In this document: in pieces, positions 1 to 6,476 of the stretch
Layout of the letters: each line of letters begins with the position of its first letter
Numbering within the stretch: position 1 is the first letter of the stretch
DNA from: CAVVYA01 sp964577835
GTDB taxonomy: Bacteria > Pseudomonadota > Alphaproteobacteria > SMXQ01
Length of the DNA: 7,598 bases
Direction of reading: 5' to 3'
NCBI GenBank assembly: GCA_964577835.1
Contig: CAZOBN010000143.1
Span: 1-7,598 of the forward strand
Translations under genes and position numbers: made by a program
The notes under the pieces: generated by a model
What the model saw: only the letters and a program-made list of their open reading frames with translations
Databases searched by the model: none
What the model was told of the DNA's origin: nothing

Positions 1-1155
1 GCTCTGGACAGCGAGAATACTTCAATCACGCTCGCCCGTCTCGATGGCATCCATCTTCTTCGCTATCCTGTCGAGGAATCGGCGTATGGCCGTTCCTTTG
101 CGGAAGGAACGATCCATCGGAATTACTTGCCGCACACCACGGCCAATGTTGTCCGGGGCGTGTCTGACCTGACGGGCGCGGAGCGGATTTTGTCGTTCCG
201 CACGCTCAAGCAATATCCCCTCGTTGTCATCATAGACAGGTCGGTCGATGAAATTCTCGCGCCGTGGCGCTTGCAGGTTTGGGCTATTGCAATCGTCGGC
301 GGAGGCGCCGTTCTGGGTATCGCGATTTTCGGCGCCATGTTGGTTCGCCTGGCTCGACGGGAAGAAGTTTTGCTCGCCGCGGCGCAGGAGGCGTGCAACG
401 CCGCCGAGCTCGCCACAAAAGCGGCCGAGCGTGCCAGCCGCGCAAAGTCGGAATTTCTGGCCAACATCAGCCACGATCTGCGCACGCCGCTCAATTCGAT
501 CATTGGATTCTCGGAGGTGATGCTGGACGGTCTGGGTGGCATCCTGTCGGGTAAGTCCAAGGAGTATCTCGGATTTATTCATACGTCGGGAAAGCATCTG
601 CTCAGTCTGATCAACAATCTCCTCGATCTCGCCAAAATCGAGGCCAACCGCCTGACCATTCTGGACGACGACTTCGCGTTGCACGGCGTGGTCAACGAAT
701 GCCTGAGCCTCGTCGGGGCCCAGGCCGAGTCCGGGCGTGTCATCCTCGCGCCCTACGGCAGCCGGGAGTTCGGTCTGCGCGCCGATCCGGTGCGGCTGCG
801 CCAGATCATCTTCAATCTGCTGTCCAATGGCATCAAATTCACCCCGCCGGGTGGCACGGTCGCGGTGCGCAGCGCGCGCGCCGAGGACGGATCGCTCAAG
901 ATTTCGGTCATCGATAGCGGCATCGGCATGACCGAAAAGGAAATCGTCATGGCGCTGCAGCCCTACGGCCAGGTCGCCAATCAATATACGCGTCAGCACG
1001 AGGGCACCGGCCTCGGCTTGCCGCTGGTCCGCGCCCTGACGGAATTGCATGGGGGTCGGATCGAAATCAGCAGCACCCCGGGCAAGGGCACGATCGTATC
1101 CGTCATCTTCCCGGCCGATCGGATCCTGCCGATTGATCGGACGCGCGCCGCATGA
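1..1155 (+). CDS. Sensor histidine kinase, 5'-truncated by window edge
   Basis: The frame is open from base 1 and stops with TGA at 1153-1155, leaving 384 visible residues; the true start lies outside the window. Residues about 1-90 resemble the membrane-distal half of an extracytoplasmic Cache/PDC-type sensor domain (LARLDGIHLLRYP near 11-23, then RILSFRTLKQYPLVV). One hydrophobic membrane segment follows at about 93-115, then an Ala/Glu/Arg-rich signalling helix. The HisKA dimerisation motif ANISHDLRTPLNSIIGF places the phospho-acceptor at His158. The HATPase_c domain shows the N-box (NLLSNGIKF, from Asn272), G1 (DSGIGM, from Asp305), the stretch QPYGQVANQYTRQHEGTG and G2 (GTGLGLPL, from about 335). 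This core resembles alphaproteobacterial PleC/PdhS-like kinases. The protein should be an inner-membrane kinase signalling to an unlinked response regulator, since no receiver domain or regulator gene is visible here. Ligand and pathway cannot be read from the sequence. Confidence 0.93.
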   Translation, partial: ALDSENTSITLARLDGIHLLRYPVEESAYGRSFAEGTIHRNYLPHTTANVVRGVSDLTGAERILSFRTLKQYPLVVIIDRSVDEILAPWRLQVWAIAIVGGGAVLGIAIFGAMLVRLARREEVLLAAAQEACNAAELATKAAERASRAKSEFLANISHDLRTPLNSIIGFSEVMLDGLGGILSGKSKEYLGFIHTSGKHLLSLINNLLDLAKIEANRLTILDDDFALHGVVNECLSLVGAQAESGRVILAPYGSREFGLRADPVRLRQIIFNLLSNGIKFTPPGGTVAVRSARAEDGSLKISVIDSGIGMTEKEIVMALQPYGQVANQYTRQHEGTGLGLPLVRALTELHGGRIEISSTPGKGTIVSVIFPADRILPIDRTRAA

Positions 1156-1500
1156 ATTTCCGCGAGCGCGGTCTGGCTGCCCCTCGTGCGCCTTGAGCGC
1201 CGCGGTTCCCGGCGGCCCGTGGCATTGGCTCGGTTCACTGTCGATGCTTCGTTCGCAATCGCGGTGATTGGCTCCTGACGGAGAGGGTGCCGTGCCGGTG
1301 CGGGACAAACCGCCGTCCATGGGGATGGTCGCGTCGCAGCGCCACGCGCACCCAGACCGCCTGTCGGCGATTGCCTTTACCGTGCCGCGGATCGACGGTC
1401 GTATCGCGATGAGCCTGACGACTATGCAAGCGGCAAGGTTTTTAAGGTCGAATTCGTGCGTGAGCCGTAGCGCCGCCGCGCGCGCTGGCCCGCCATGGCC
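1156..1500. other. Gene-free stretch between kinase and hydrolase genes
   Basis: These 345 bases lie between the stop of the kinase gene and the stop of the convergent hydrolase gene. Short open frames exist on both strands, but their translations are rich in Arg, His and Pro, show no recognisable motif and lack good ribosome-binding sites. I found no strong hairpin followed by a T-run that would serve as terminator for either convergent gene. The segment could be decayed sequence or plain spacer. Confidence 0.6.
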
Positions 1501-2382
1501 TCAGGGCGCGGCGTTGCCCGACGCGATAGGTCCACCTTTGAGCGCCGCGGCGAACCAGGCGCTCGTGCGCTCCATCGATTTTTCCGCCGCCTCGGGGTCG
1601 CGGCCGACATGGACCGTGCGCGTGCCGGTGGTATTGCTGGTCGAGCGGGTGCGCACCGTGCCCGATGGGTTGTCGAACGCGTGATAAGCACCCTGGTAGG
1701 TGTCGATCTCGATGACGCCGCCGTGGCCCTCCACCATACGCGCCAGGCGATGGCAGTATTGCGCCGGCGTCCAGTCGTCCTTGTCGCCCAACTGCATGAG
1801 CAGCGGCACGGTCGCCTGGTAGCGGGTTTTGCTGAGTTCGAGGCAGCCCGGATAAAAGGTCACCGCCGCGCTGAACCCGGGCTCGGTCCAGCCGATCTCC
1901 GTGATCATGGCTTGCGAGATGGTGGCAAGAGCCGTCATGGCGCCGTGCGACCAGCCCATGATGCCGATGCGGTCCTTCACGACATAAGGTTGATCCCGCA
2001 GCCAGCGGAGCGCCGCATAGGCGTCGTAGGGGCGATCCTTCTCCGCCGTGAGCGGCCGCACGCTCTTGGTGCAGATGCTCGAAAAGCCGCGCGGATTGAA
2101 ACTGTCGACCAGCAGTACAACATAGCCGTCGGCGGCGAACCGGTTCATCCAGGCGCGTTCGCGCGCGGCGATCGCGCCCTTGGATGTCAGCGGGCCGCTG
2201 CAGCCGTGCAGCAGCAGGATCGAGGGGAAGCGGCCATCGCCGTCGGGCTTCATCAGGAAGCCGCGCAGCATGACCTGATCGCGATGCAACGTCGGGAGCG
2301 AGACGTTCTGCGGTTCAGTCGCTTGAACAGTCGATGCGGCGAGCATGAGGGCCGCCAGGATGAGGGGCAGACGCTTCAGCAT
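1501..2382 (-). CDS. Secreted dienelactone hydrolase family protein (alpha/beta hydrolase)
   Basis: The product has 293 residues. The start was chosen at the ATG at 2382-2380 because it opens directly into a Sec-type signal peptide (MLKRLPLILAALMLAAS, likely cleaved after VQA at residue 21) and has a GAGG ribosome-binding sequence upstream; an in-frame extension to 2550 would bury that signal inside an implausible leader. Alpha/beta-hydrolase landmarks are LLLHGCSG (oxyanion region, about 57-63), the nucleophile elbow GWSHG with Ser145, GDKDDWTP with probable Asp202, and AYHAFD with His234, a full Ser-Asp-His triad. The nucleophile is Ser, not the Cys of classical dienelactone hydrolase, so the protein is better read as a periplasmic esterase-like hydrolase of unknown substrate. 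Cys61, 104, 180 and 210 could form disulfides in the periplasm. It is divergent from gabD with 166 bp between the starts. The family call is firm; the substrate is unknown. Confidence 0.9.
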   Translation of the reverse strand: MLKRLPLILAALMLAASTVQATEPQNVSLPTLHRDQVMLRGFLMKPDGDGRFPSILLLHGCSGPLTSKGAIAARERAWMNRFAADGYVVLLVDSFNPRGFSSICTKSVRPLTAEKDRPYDAYAALRWLRDQPYVVKDRIGIMGWSHGAMTALATISQAMITEIGWTEPGFSAAVTFYPGCLELSKTRYQATVPLLMQLGDKDDWTPAQYCHRLARMVEGHGGVIEIDTYQGAYHAFDNPSGTVRTRSTSNTTGTRTVHVGRDPEAAEKSMERTSAWFAAALKGGPIASGNAAP

Positions 2383-2458
2383 GGGCCAATTTAGCCTCAG
2401 GCACCCTTTGGAAACTATTACCGATCGCCAGACGTTGATTTTAAAGAATAAACAAGGA

Positions 2459-2487
2459 TTAACAGACCCCGCCTCGACGGTTATAGT
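2459..2487 (+). promoter_or_regulatory. Sigma70-type promoter of gabD
   Basis: TTAACA at 2459-2464 matches the -35 consensus at 5 of 6 positions. A spacer of exactly 17 bp leads to TATAGT at 2482-2487, which matches the -10 consensus at 5 of 6. Transcription would start near 2494, giving a leader of about 55 bases before the gabD ATG. An AT-rich patch just upstream (about 2435-2458) could act as an UP element or serve the divergent hydrolase gene. The box match is seen in the sequence; its use is inferred. Confidence 0.6.
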
Positions 2488-2499
2488 AGCCGCCAATTT

Positions 2500-2522
2500 C
2501 CGGCCCGAGTTTCTCGAGCCGG
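2500..2522 (+). promoter_or_regulatory. Hairpin in the gabD 5' leader
   Basis: CCGGCCCGAG (2500-2509) can pair with CTCGAGCCGG (2513-2522) across a TTT loop: nine pairs and one C/A mismatch. It lies just downstream of the predicted transcription start and about 17 bases upstream of the ribosome-binding site. Only a short T-run (ATTTCC) follows, so it is a weak terminator at best. It may instead be a 5'-stabilising stem or, as DNA, an operator-like inverted repeat. Function is inferred. Confidence 0.4.
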
Positions 2523-2548
2523 ATTTCCAGCCCAGATCAGAGGATATC

Positions 2549-4006
2549 ATGCAGCTTAAGGACGCGCGTCTTCTCCGCCAGCAGTGCTATGTCGACGGCC
2601 AGTGGGTCGATGCCGATTCGAAGGACACCTTCAAGGTGACCAATCCGGCGGACAATTCCGTCATCGGCACCATGCCGAAATTCGGCCGCAACGAGACCCG
2701 CCGCGCCATCGAGGCCGCCAACAAAGCCTACCCGGCCTGGCGCGCGCTGACCGGCAAGGAACGCGCGGCGCTCCTGCGCAAGTGGTTCGACCTGATCGTC
2801 GCCAACGCGGATGACCTCGCCGCCATCATGACCACCGAGCAGGGCAAGCCGCTCGCCGAGGCCAAGGGCGAAGTGGTCTATTCCGCGGCCTTCATCGAGT
2901 GGTTCGGCGAAGAAGCCAAGCGCGTCTATGGCGACACCATCCCGCAGAACGTCAAGGGCCGCCGCATCGTCGTGACCAAGGAGCCGATCGGCGTCGTCGC
3001 GGCGATCACGCCGTGGAATTTCCCGTCCGCCATGATCACCCGCAAGGTCGGCCCGGCGCTCGCCGCCGGCTGCACCGTGGTCTGCCGCCCGGCGTCCCAG
3101 ACGCCCTATTCGGCGACGGCGCTGGCCGAACTGGCCGAACGCGCCGGCATCCCGAAGGGCGTGTTCAACGTCGTCACCGGCTCGGCCGGCGAGATGGGCG
3201 CCGAGCTCACCTCGAACCCGATCGTGCGCAAGCTGTCCTTCACCGGCTCGACCGAGATCGGCAAGCTGCTCATGGAGCAGTGCGCGGGCACCGTGAAGAA
3301 GGTCTCCATGGAGCTCGGTGGCAACGCGCCGTTCATCGTGTTCGACGATGCGGATCTCGACGCCGCGGTGCAGGGCGCCATCGCCTCCAAATACCGCAAC
3401 ACCGGACAGACCTGCGTCTGCGCCAACCGCCTGCTGGTCCAGGAAGGGGTCTATGACGCCTTCACCAAGAAGCTCACCGAGGCGGTCGCCAAGCTCAAGG
3501 TCGGCAATGGCTTCGAGGCCGGCGTCACCCAGGGTCCGCTGATCGACCTCAAGGCGGTCGAGAAGATCGAGGAGCATATCGCCGACGCGCTCGCCAAGGG
3601 CGCCAAGGTGGTGGCCGGCGGCAAGCGCCATGCGCTCGGCGGCTCGTTCTTCGAGCCGACCGTGCTGACCGGCGTCACGCCCCAGATGATGGTGGCGCGC
3701 GAGGAGACCTTCGGGCCGCTCGCGCCGCTGTTCAAGTTCAAGACCGAGGAAGAGGCCGTCCGGATGGCCAACGATACCGAGTTCGGTCTCGCCGCCTATT
3801 TCTACTCGCGCGACGTGGGCCGCGTGTGGCGCGTCGCCGAGGGCCTGGAATACGGCATCGTCGGCATCAACGAGGGCCTGATCTCCACCGAGGTGGCGCC
3901 GTTCGGCGGCGTCAAGGAATCGGGCGTCGGCCGCGAGGGCTCCTACTACGGCATGGAGGATTATCTCGAGGTCAAATATTTGTGCATGGGCGGCATCGGC
4001 GCCTGA
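2549..4006 (+). CDS. gabD: Succinate-semialdehyde dehydrogenase (NADP+)
   Basis: The 485-residue product is collinear with E. coli GabD (about 482 residues) over its whole length, including the N-terminal block LLRQQCYVDGQWVDA and the C-terminal DYLEVKYLCMGG. It oxidises succinate semialdehyde to succinate with NAD(P)+, the last step of the GABA shunt, in the cytoplasm. Visible residues: PWNFP with Asn157, FTGST (231-235) of the cofactor fold, MELGGNAP with general base Glu255, GQTCVCANR with nucleophile Cys289 and the SSADH-typical second Cys291, and EETFGP with Glu386. Arg165, Arg283 and Ser458 match the carboxylate-binding Arg/Arg/Ser set known from human SSADH, supporting the substrate. 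The Lys expected before PASQTP is Arg180 here. The ATG at 2549 was chosen because AGAGGA (2539-2544) sits 4 bases before it and family alignment begins there; the open frame to 2345 lies upstream of the promoter. It is a single-gene unit with its own promoter and terminator. Confidence 0.96.
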   Translation: MQLKDARLLRQQCYVDGQWVDADSKDTFKVTNPADNSVIGTMPKFGRNETRRAIEAANKAYPAWRALTGKERAALLRKWFDLIVANADDLAAIMTTEQGKPLAEAKGEVVYSAAFIEWFGEEAKRVYGDTIPQNVKGRRIVVTKEPIGVVAAITPWNFPSAMITRKVGPALAAGCTVVCRPASQTPYSATALAELAERAGIPKGVFNVVTGSAGEMGAELTSNPIVRKLSFTGSTEIGKLLMEQCAGTVKKVSMELGGNAPFIVFDDADLDAAVQGAIASKYRNTGQTCVCANRLLVQEGVYDAFTKKLTEAVAKLKVGNGFEAGVTQGPLIDLKAVEKIEEHIADALAKGAKVVAGGKRHALGGSFFEPTVLTGVTPQMMVAREETFGPLAPLFKFKTEEEAVRMANDTEFGLAAYFYSRDVGRVWRVAEGLEYGIVGINEGLISTEVAPFGGVKESGVGREGSYYGMEDYLEVKYLCMGGIGA

Positions 4007-4036
4007 GCTACGGCTGAACACGGGCCAGCTTAAGGA

Positions 4037-4070
4037 AAAGGGCGAGGTTGTCACAGCAACCTCGCCCTTT
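4037..4070. terminator. Bidirectional intrinsic terminator between gabD and the oxygenase gene
   Basis: AAAGGGCGAGGTTG (4037-4050) and CAACCTCGCCCTTT (4057-4070) form a perfect 14-bp stem around the loop TCACAG. On the + strand the stem ends in TTT and continues GATTTT; on the - strand it ends in TTT followed by TCCTTAAG. The stem lies 30 bases past the gabD stop and 50 bases past the oxygenase stop, so it can end both convergent transcripts. A smaller 6-bp stem (4097-4102 with 4108-4113) lies nearer the oxygenase stop but has no T-run. Confidence 0.88.
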
Positions 4071-4120
4071 GATTTTCGGTGAATGCCTCTGAAGCGGCGT
4101 GGCAGTTCCACGCGAGCGAG

Positions 4121-4828
4121 CTAATACGGTGTGGTGTCTCCGTAAACGTGTTCGACCCACCTGGGCGTGAATGTCACGTTGAATTGATATGTTCTTCTCG
4201 GTCGCCAATGCCGCACGTTCCGCTTGCCATGAAATGATGTCGGCGTTTGTAGAAAGGCCAGTAGGCTGTTCGGCTTGAAAGGGAAGGACATCGATTCTTT
4301 GAACAAGTCAGCCGGTGGATATTCCACGTCTACCGTTCGGAAGGTGCTGTCCTCCGCTTTGTAGAAGCTCGTGCCGAGATTTTTTTGGAAGCCATCCTTC
4401 GGCATGTAGAGCAAGCAGCTGATGAAGATATATTTTTGATCGACATGCGGCGTTATGGCGTAGTTGCGATCTAGGTTCAGCCCCTCATTGTCGTGATTGA
4501 AGATTTCGAAATTGCTCCGTGCCCACGATTCCTTCTCACTCGGGAGGCCGATGAACTTCTTGTGCAGGAAAGGAAGAAATCTTTGGACGAGAGCGGGCTT
4601 CACCGAGCCATTTACGTAATCGGCAAATTCGCGCCAAAATCCGGAAAGGTTGGCGGGTAGAGCGGGTAGGCCGGAGCGGACGATGCGTTTTCTTGTTCCG
4701 TTCCCGACGAAATATTTGTCGTCTGGCCAGAAGCGGACGCATGCCGAATAAAGTTCGCCAGGGAGAAAATCTTCCAGAAAAAGATAGATGTGACCGCCAT
4801 TTTCGATGACGGGATAATCAATGTTCAT
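4121..4828 (-). CDS. Putative 2-oxoglutarate/Fe(II)-dependent oxygenase
   Basis: The 235-residue product has no signal peptide or membrane segment. Its C-terminal half carries the double-stranded beta-helix iron signature: ITPHVDQKYIFISCLLYMP gives the HxD pair His128/Asp130, LLAFLQTPTSFHG gives the distal His200 after 70 further residues, and RRTYQFNVTF supplies Arg211/Arg212 for the 2-oxoglutarate carboxylate. The stretch NLGTSFYK (about 150-157) matches the glycine-then-Tyr region between the iron ligands in this fold. Such enzymes hydroxylate proteins or small molecules; the substrate cannot be told. The ATG is at 4828-4826 with only weak Shine-Dalgarno matches upstream. The gene stands alone, antisense to its neighbours, and is clearly poorer in GC: hand counts of five 60-base lines give 38-55%, against 78% for one line inside gabD. 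This suggests horizontal acquisition. The fold call rests on the motif pattern, not on a named close relative. Confidence 0.78.
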   Translation of the reverse strand: MNIDYPVIENGGHIYLFLEDFLPGELYSACVRFWPDDKYFVGNGTRKRIVRSGLPALPANLSGFWREFADYVNGSVKPALVQRFLPFLHKKFIGLPSEKESWARSNFEIFNHDNEGLNLDRNYAITPHVDQKYIFISCLLYMPKDGFQKNLGTSFYKAEDSTFRTVDVEYPPADLFKESMSFPFKPNSLLAFLQTPTSFHGKRNVRHWRPRRTYQFNVTFTPRWVEHVYGDTTPY

Positions 4829-4996
4829 GCAGCACCCCGATCCTTTGTAGCCGGTATCTGGCGGCAGTCACAATCCCCGTCCTGGACTCGGGTAAGGCCG
4901 GCGATGAGCCGCGTGGCCGCCGATCCCAGACCTCCGAAGCTAATCACACAATTTCAAAGGCTTGAATATTAAAACGCAAGGGTTGGGGGGCGCCAG

Positions 4997-5025
4997 TTGC
5001 GGAAACCAATCCGCTGGGTTATCGA
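4997..5025 (+). promoter_or_regulatory. Possible weak promoter for gor
   Basis: TTGCGG (4997-5002), a 17-bp spacer and TATCGA (5020-5025) give a weak sigma70-like match. A start near 5032 would put the terminator-like hairpin at 5051-5080 inside the leader. The box match is poor, and an upstream promoter in the AT-richer stretch 4945-4980 is equally possible. Confidence 0.25.
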
Positions 5026-5050
5026 TAAGGCCAATATCAAAGTGGAACGA

Positions 5051-5085
5051 AGAGCGGAGGCGGGCGACCGCTTCCGCTCTTTTGC
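5051..5085 (+). terminator. Intrinsic-terminator-like hairpin in the gor leader
   Basis: AGAGCGGAGGCGG (5051-5063) pairs with CCGCTTCCGCTCT (5068-5080), 13 pairs including one G-T (G-U in RNA), closed by a GCGA loop of the stable GNRA type. It is followed by TTTTGCTTT. The T-run runs straight into the gor ribosome-binding site AGGGGA (5089-5094) and the ATG at 5098. The T-run is present on the + strand only. No co-directional gene lies upstream within this window, so it is either a leader attenuator, the end of a small RNA, or a leftover terminator of a gene no longer present. Confidence 0.7.
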
Positions 5086-5097
5086 TTTAGGGGACAC

Positions 5098-6474
5098 ATG
5101 GCGACATACGACTACGATCTCTTCGTCATCGGCGCGGGCTCCGGCGGCGTGCGCGCGGCGCGGCTCGCGGGCGCGCTCGGCAAGCGTGTCGCGGTGGCGG
5201 AGGAGAGCCGGCTCGGCGGCACCTGCGTCAACCGCGGCTGCATCCCGAAGAAGCTCTATGCCTACGCCGCCCACTATTATGACGATTTCGAGGATGCCGC
5301 CGGCTTCGGTTGGACCGTCGGCGAACGCACGTTCGACTGGGCGAAGCTGGTCGAGGCGAAGGAAGTCGAACTCGCGCGGCTCAACGCCATCTATGCGCGC
5401 GTCCTGGGCGACAACCACGTGGTCACCATCACCGGCCGCGCCACCTTGCGCGACGCCCACACGGTCGAGGTCGATGGCAAGACCCACACCGCGGAAACCA
5501 TCCTCATCTGCACCGGCGCCCGGCCGCAGCGCGTCGAATTCCCCGGTGCCGAGCATATCATCACGTCGGACGAGGCTTTCGACATGGCGGAATTCCCCCG
5601 GCGCGTGATCGTCGCCGGCGGCGGCTATATCGCGCTCGAATTCGCCTCGATCTTCCGCGGCCTCGGCGCCCAGGTGGACCTGGTCTATCGCGGCACGATG
5701 TTTCTGCGCCAGTTCGACGGCGACGTGGCCGAGGCCGCGTTCGAGGAGATGGGCAAGAAGGGCATCCGCTTCCACCTCGAGCAGGTCTTCACCCGCATCG
5801 AGAAGAAACCGGACGGGCTGCATGTCCACACCACCAAGGGCCAGGAACTCGTCGCCGATGCGGTGATGATGGCGGTCGGCCGCCTGCCCAACACCAAGGG
5901 CATCGGGCTCGAGGAAGCCGGCATCAAGCTCGCCAGGGACGGCGCCATCGTGGTCGACGAGGTTTCGCGCGCCAGCGTGCCGAACATCTACGCCATCGGC
6001 GACGTGACCAACCGGGTGAACCTGACGCCGGTCGCCGTCTACGAGGCCCATTGCCTGATCGACACGCTCTACCGCAACAATCCGAGCGCGCCGGACCATC
6101 GCGACATCGCCACGGCGGTGTTCAGCAATCCGCCGATCGCCGCGGTCGGCCTGACCGAGATGGAGGCGCGCGCCCAGTTCGGCGATGCCGACGTCTACCG
6201 CGCCGCCTTCAAGCCGCTCAAGCACACCCTCACTGGGCGCGACGAGCGCAGCCTGATCAAGCTGGTGGTCAACCCGACGAATCAGCAGGTGATGGGCGCC
6301 CATATGGTGGGCGCGGACGCCGCCGAGATCATCCAGGGCTTCGCCGTGGCGGTGAAAGCCAAGCTGACGAAACAGCAGTTCGACGCCACCATCGGCATCC
6401 ACCCGACGGCGGCCGAGGAATTCGTGCAACTGCGCCAGAAGGTCGCCACCGCGCCGCGCAAGGCGGCGGAGTAG
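5098..6474 (+). CDS. gor: Glutathione-disulfide reductase
   Basis: The 458-residue flavoprotein matches the usual family length of about 450. It reduces glutathione disulfide with NADPH in the cytoplasm. In order: the FAD-binding Rossmann motif GAGSGG (12-17), the redox-active disulfide GGTCVNRGCIPKK with Cys43 and Cys48, the NADPH fold motif GGGYIALEF (174-182), the cofactor-specificity arginines in LVYRGTMFLRQFD (Arg198, Arg204, the positions known to set NADPH preference in the E. coli enzyme), the second FAD contact IYAIGDV with Asp302, and the C-terminal interface GIHPTAAEEF with catalytic His435 and Glu440. These separate it from NAD-dependent lipoamide dehydrogenase and from mercuric reductase. 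The ATG at 5098 has AGGGGA three bases upstream, a tight spacing directly behind a terminator-like hairpin, so expression may be controlled there. It is followed after 2 bp by the DOPA-dioxygenase-like gene, implying co-transcription. Confidence 0.96.
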   Translation: MATYDYDLFVIGAGSGGVRAARLAGALGKRVAVAEESRLGGTCVNRGCIPKKLYAYAAHYYDDFEDAAGFGWTVGERTFDWAKLVEAKEVELARLNAIYARVLGDNHVVTITGRATLRDAHTVEVDGKTHTAETILICTGARPQRVEFPGAEHIITSDEAFDMAEFPRRVIVAGGGYIALEFASIFRGLGAQVDLVYRGTMFLRQFDGDVAEAAFEEMGKKGIRFHLEQVFTRIEKKPDGLHVHTTKGQELVADAVMMAVGRLPNTKGIGLEEAGIKLARDGAIVVDEVSRASVPNIYAIGDVTNRVNLTPVAVYEAHCLIDTLYRNNPSAPDHRDIATAVFSNPPIAAVGLTEMEARAQFGDADVYRAAFKPLKHTLTGRDERSLIKLVVNPTNQQVMGAHMVGADAAEIIQGFAVAVKAKLTKQQFDATIGIHPTAAEEFVQLRQKVATAPRKAAE

Positions 6475-6476
6475 CG

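Noticed and set aside
22..1320. 432-codon open frame antisense to the histidine kinase
   Set aside because: The opposite strand encodes complete HisKA and HATPase motifs; this frame shows no domain and a low-complexity residue mix.
1268..2394. Overlapping + strand frames at 1268-1684 and 1495-2394
   Set aside because: They lack ribosome-binding sites and motifs, and mostly lie opposite the secreted hydrolase, which has a signal peptide and a full catalytic triad.
2345..2548. N-terminal extension of GabD by 68 codons
   Set aside because: The extension runs through the -35/-10 boxes and the leader stem and has no family similarity; the ATG at 2549 has a good Shine-Dalgarno and matches the family start.
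2383..2550. N-terminal extension of the secreted hydrolase by 56 codons
   Set aside because: It would bury the signal peptide and cover the intergenic control region; the internal Met at 2382 starts a textbook signal sequence.
2537..4111. 524-codon open frame antisense to gabD
   Set aside because: Its translation is rich in Gly, Asp, Arg, Leu and His with no motif, and it covers a gene with full catalytic signatures. Such long antisense frames arise from strong GC bias at third codon positions.
4097..4113. 6-bp stem near the oxygenase stop codon
   Set aside because: It has no T-run on either strand and is much weaker than the 14-bp stem at 4037-4070, so it was not called as a separate terminator.
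4969..6429. 486-codon open frame antisense to gor
   Set aside because: Same composition artefact as the frame opposite gabD; gor on the other strand has every family motif.
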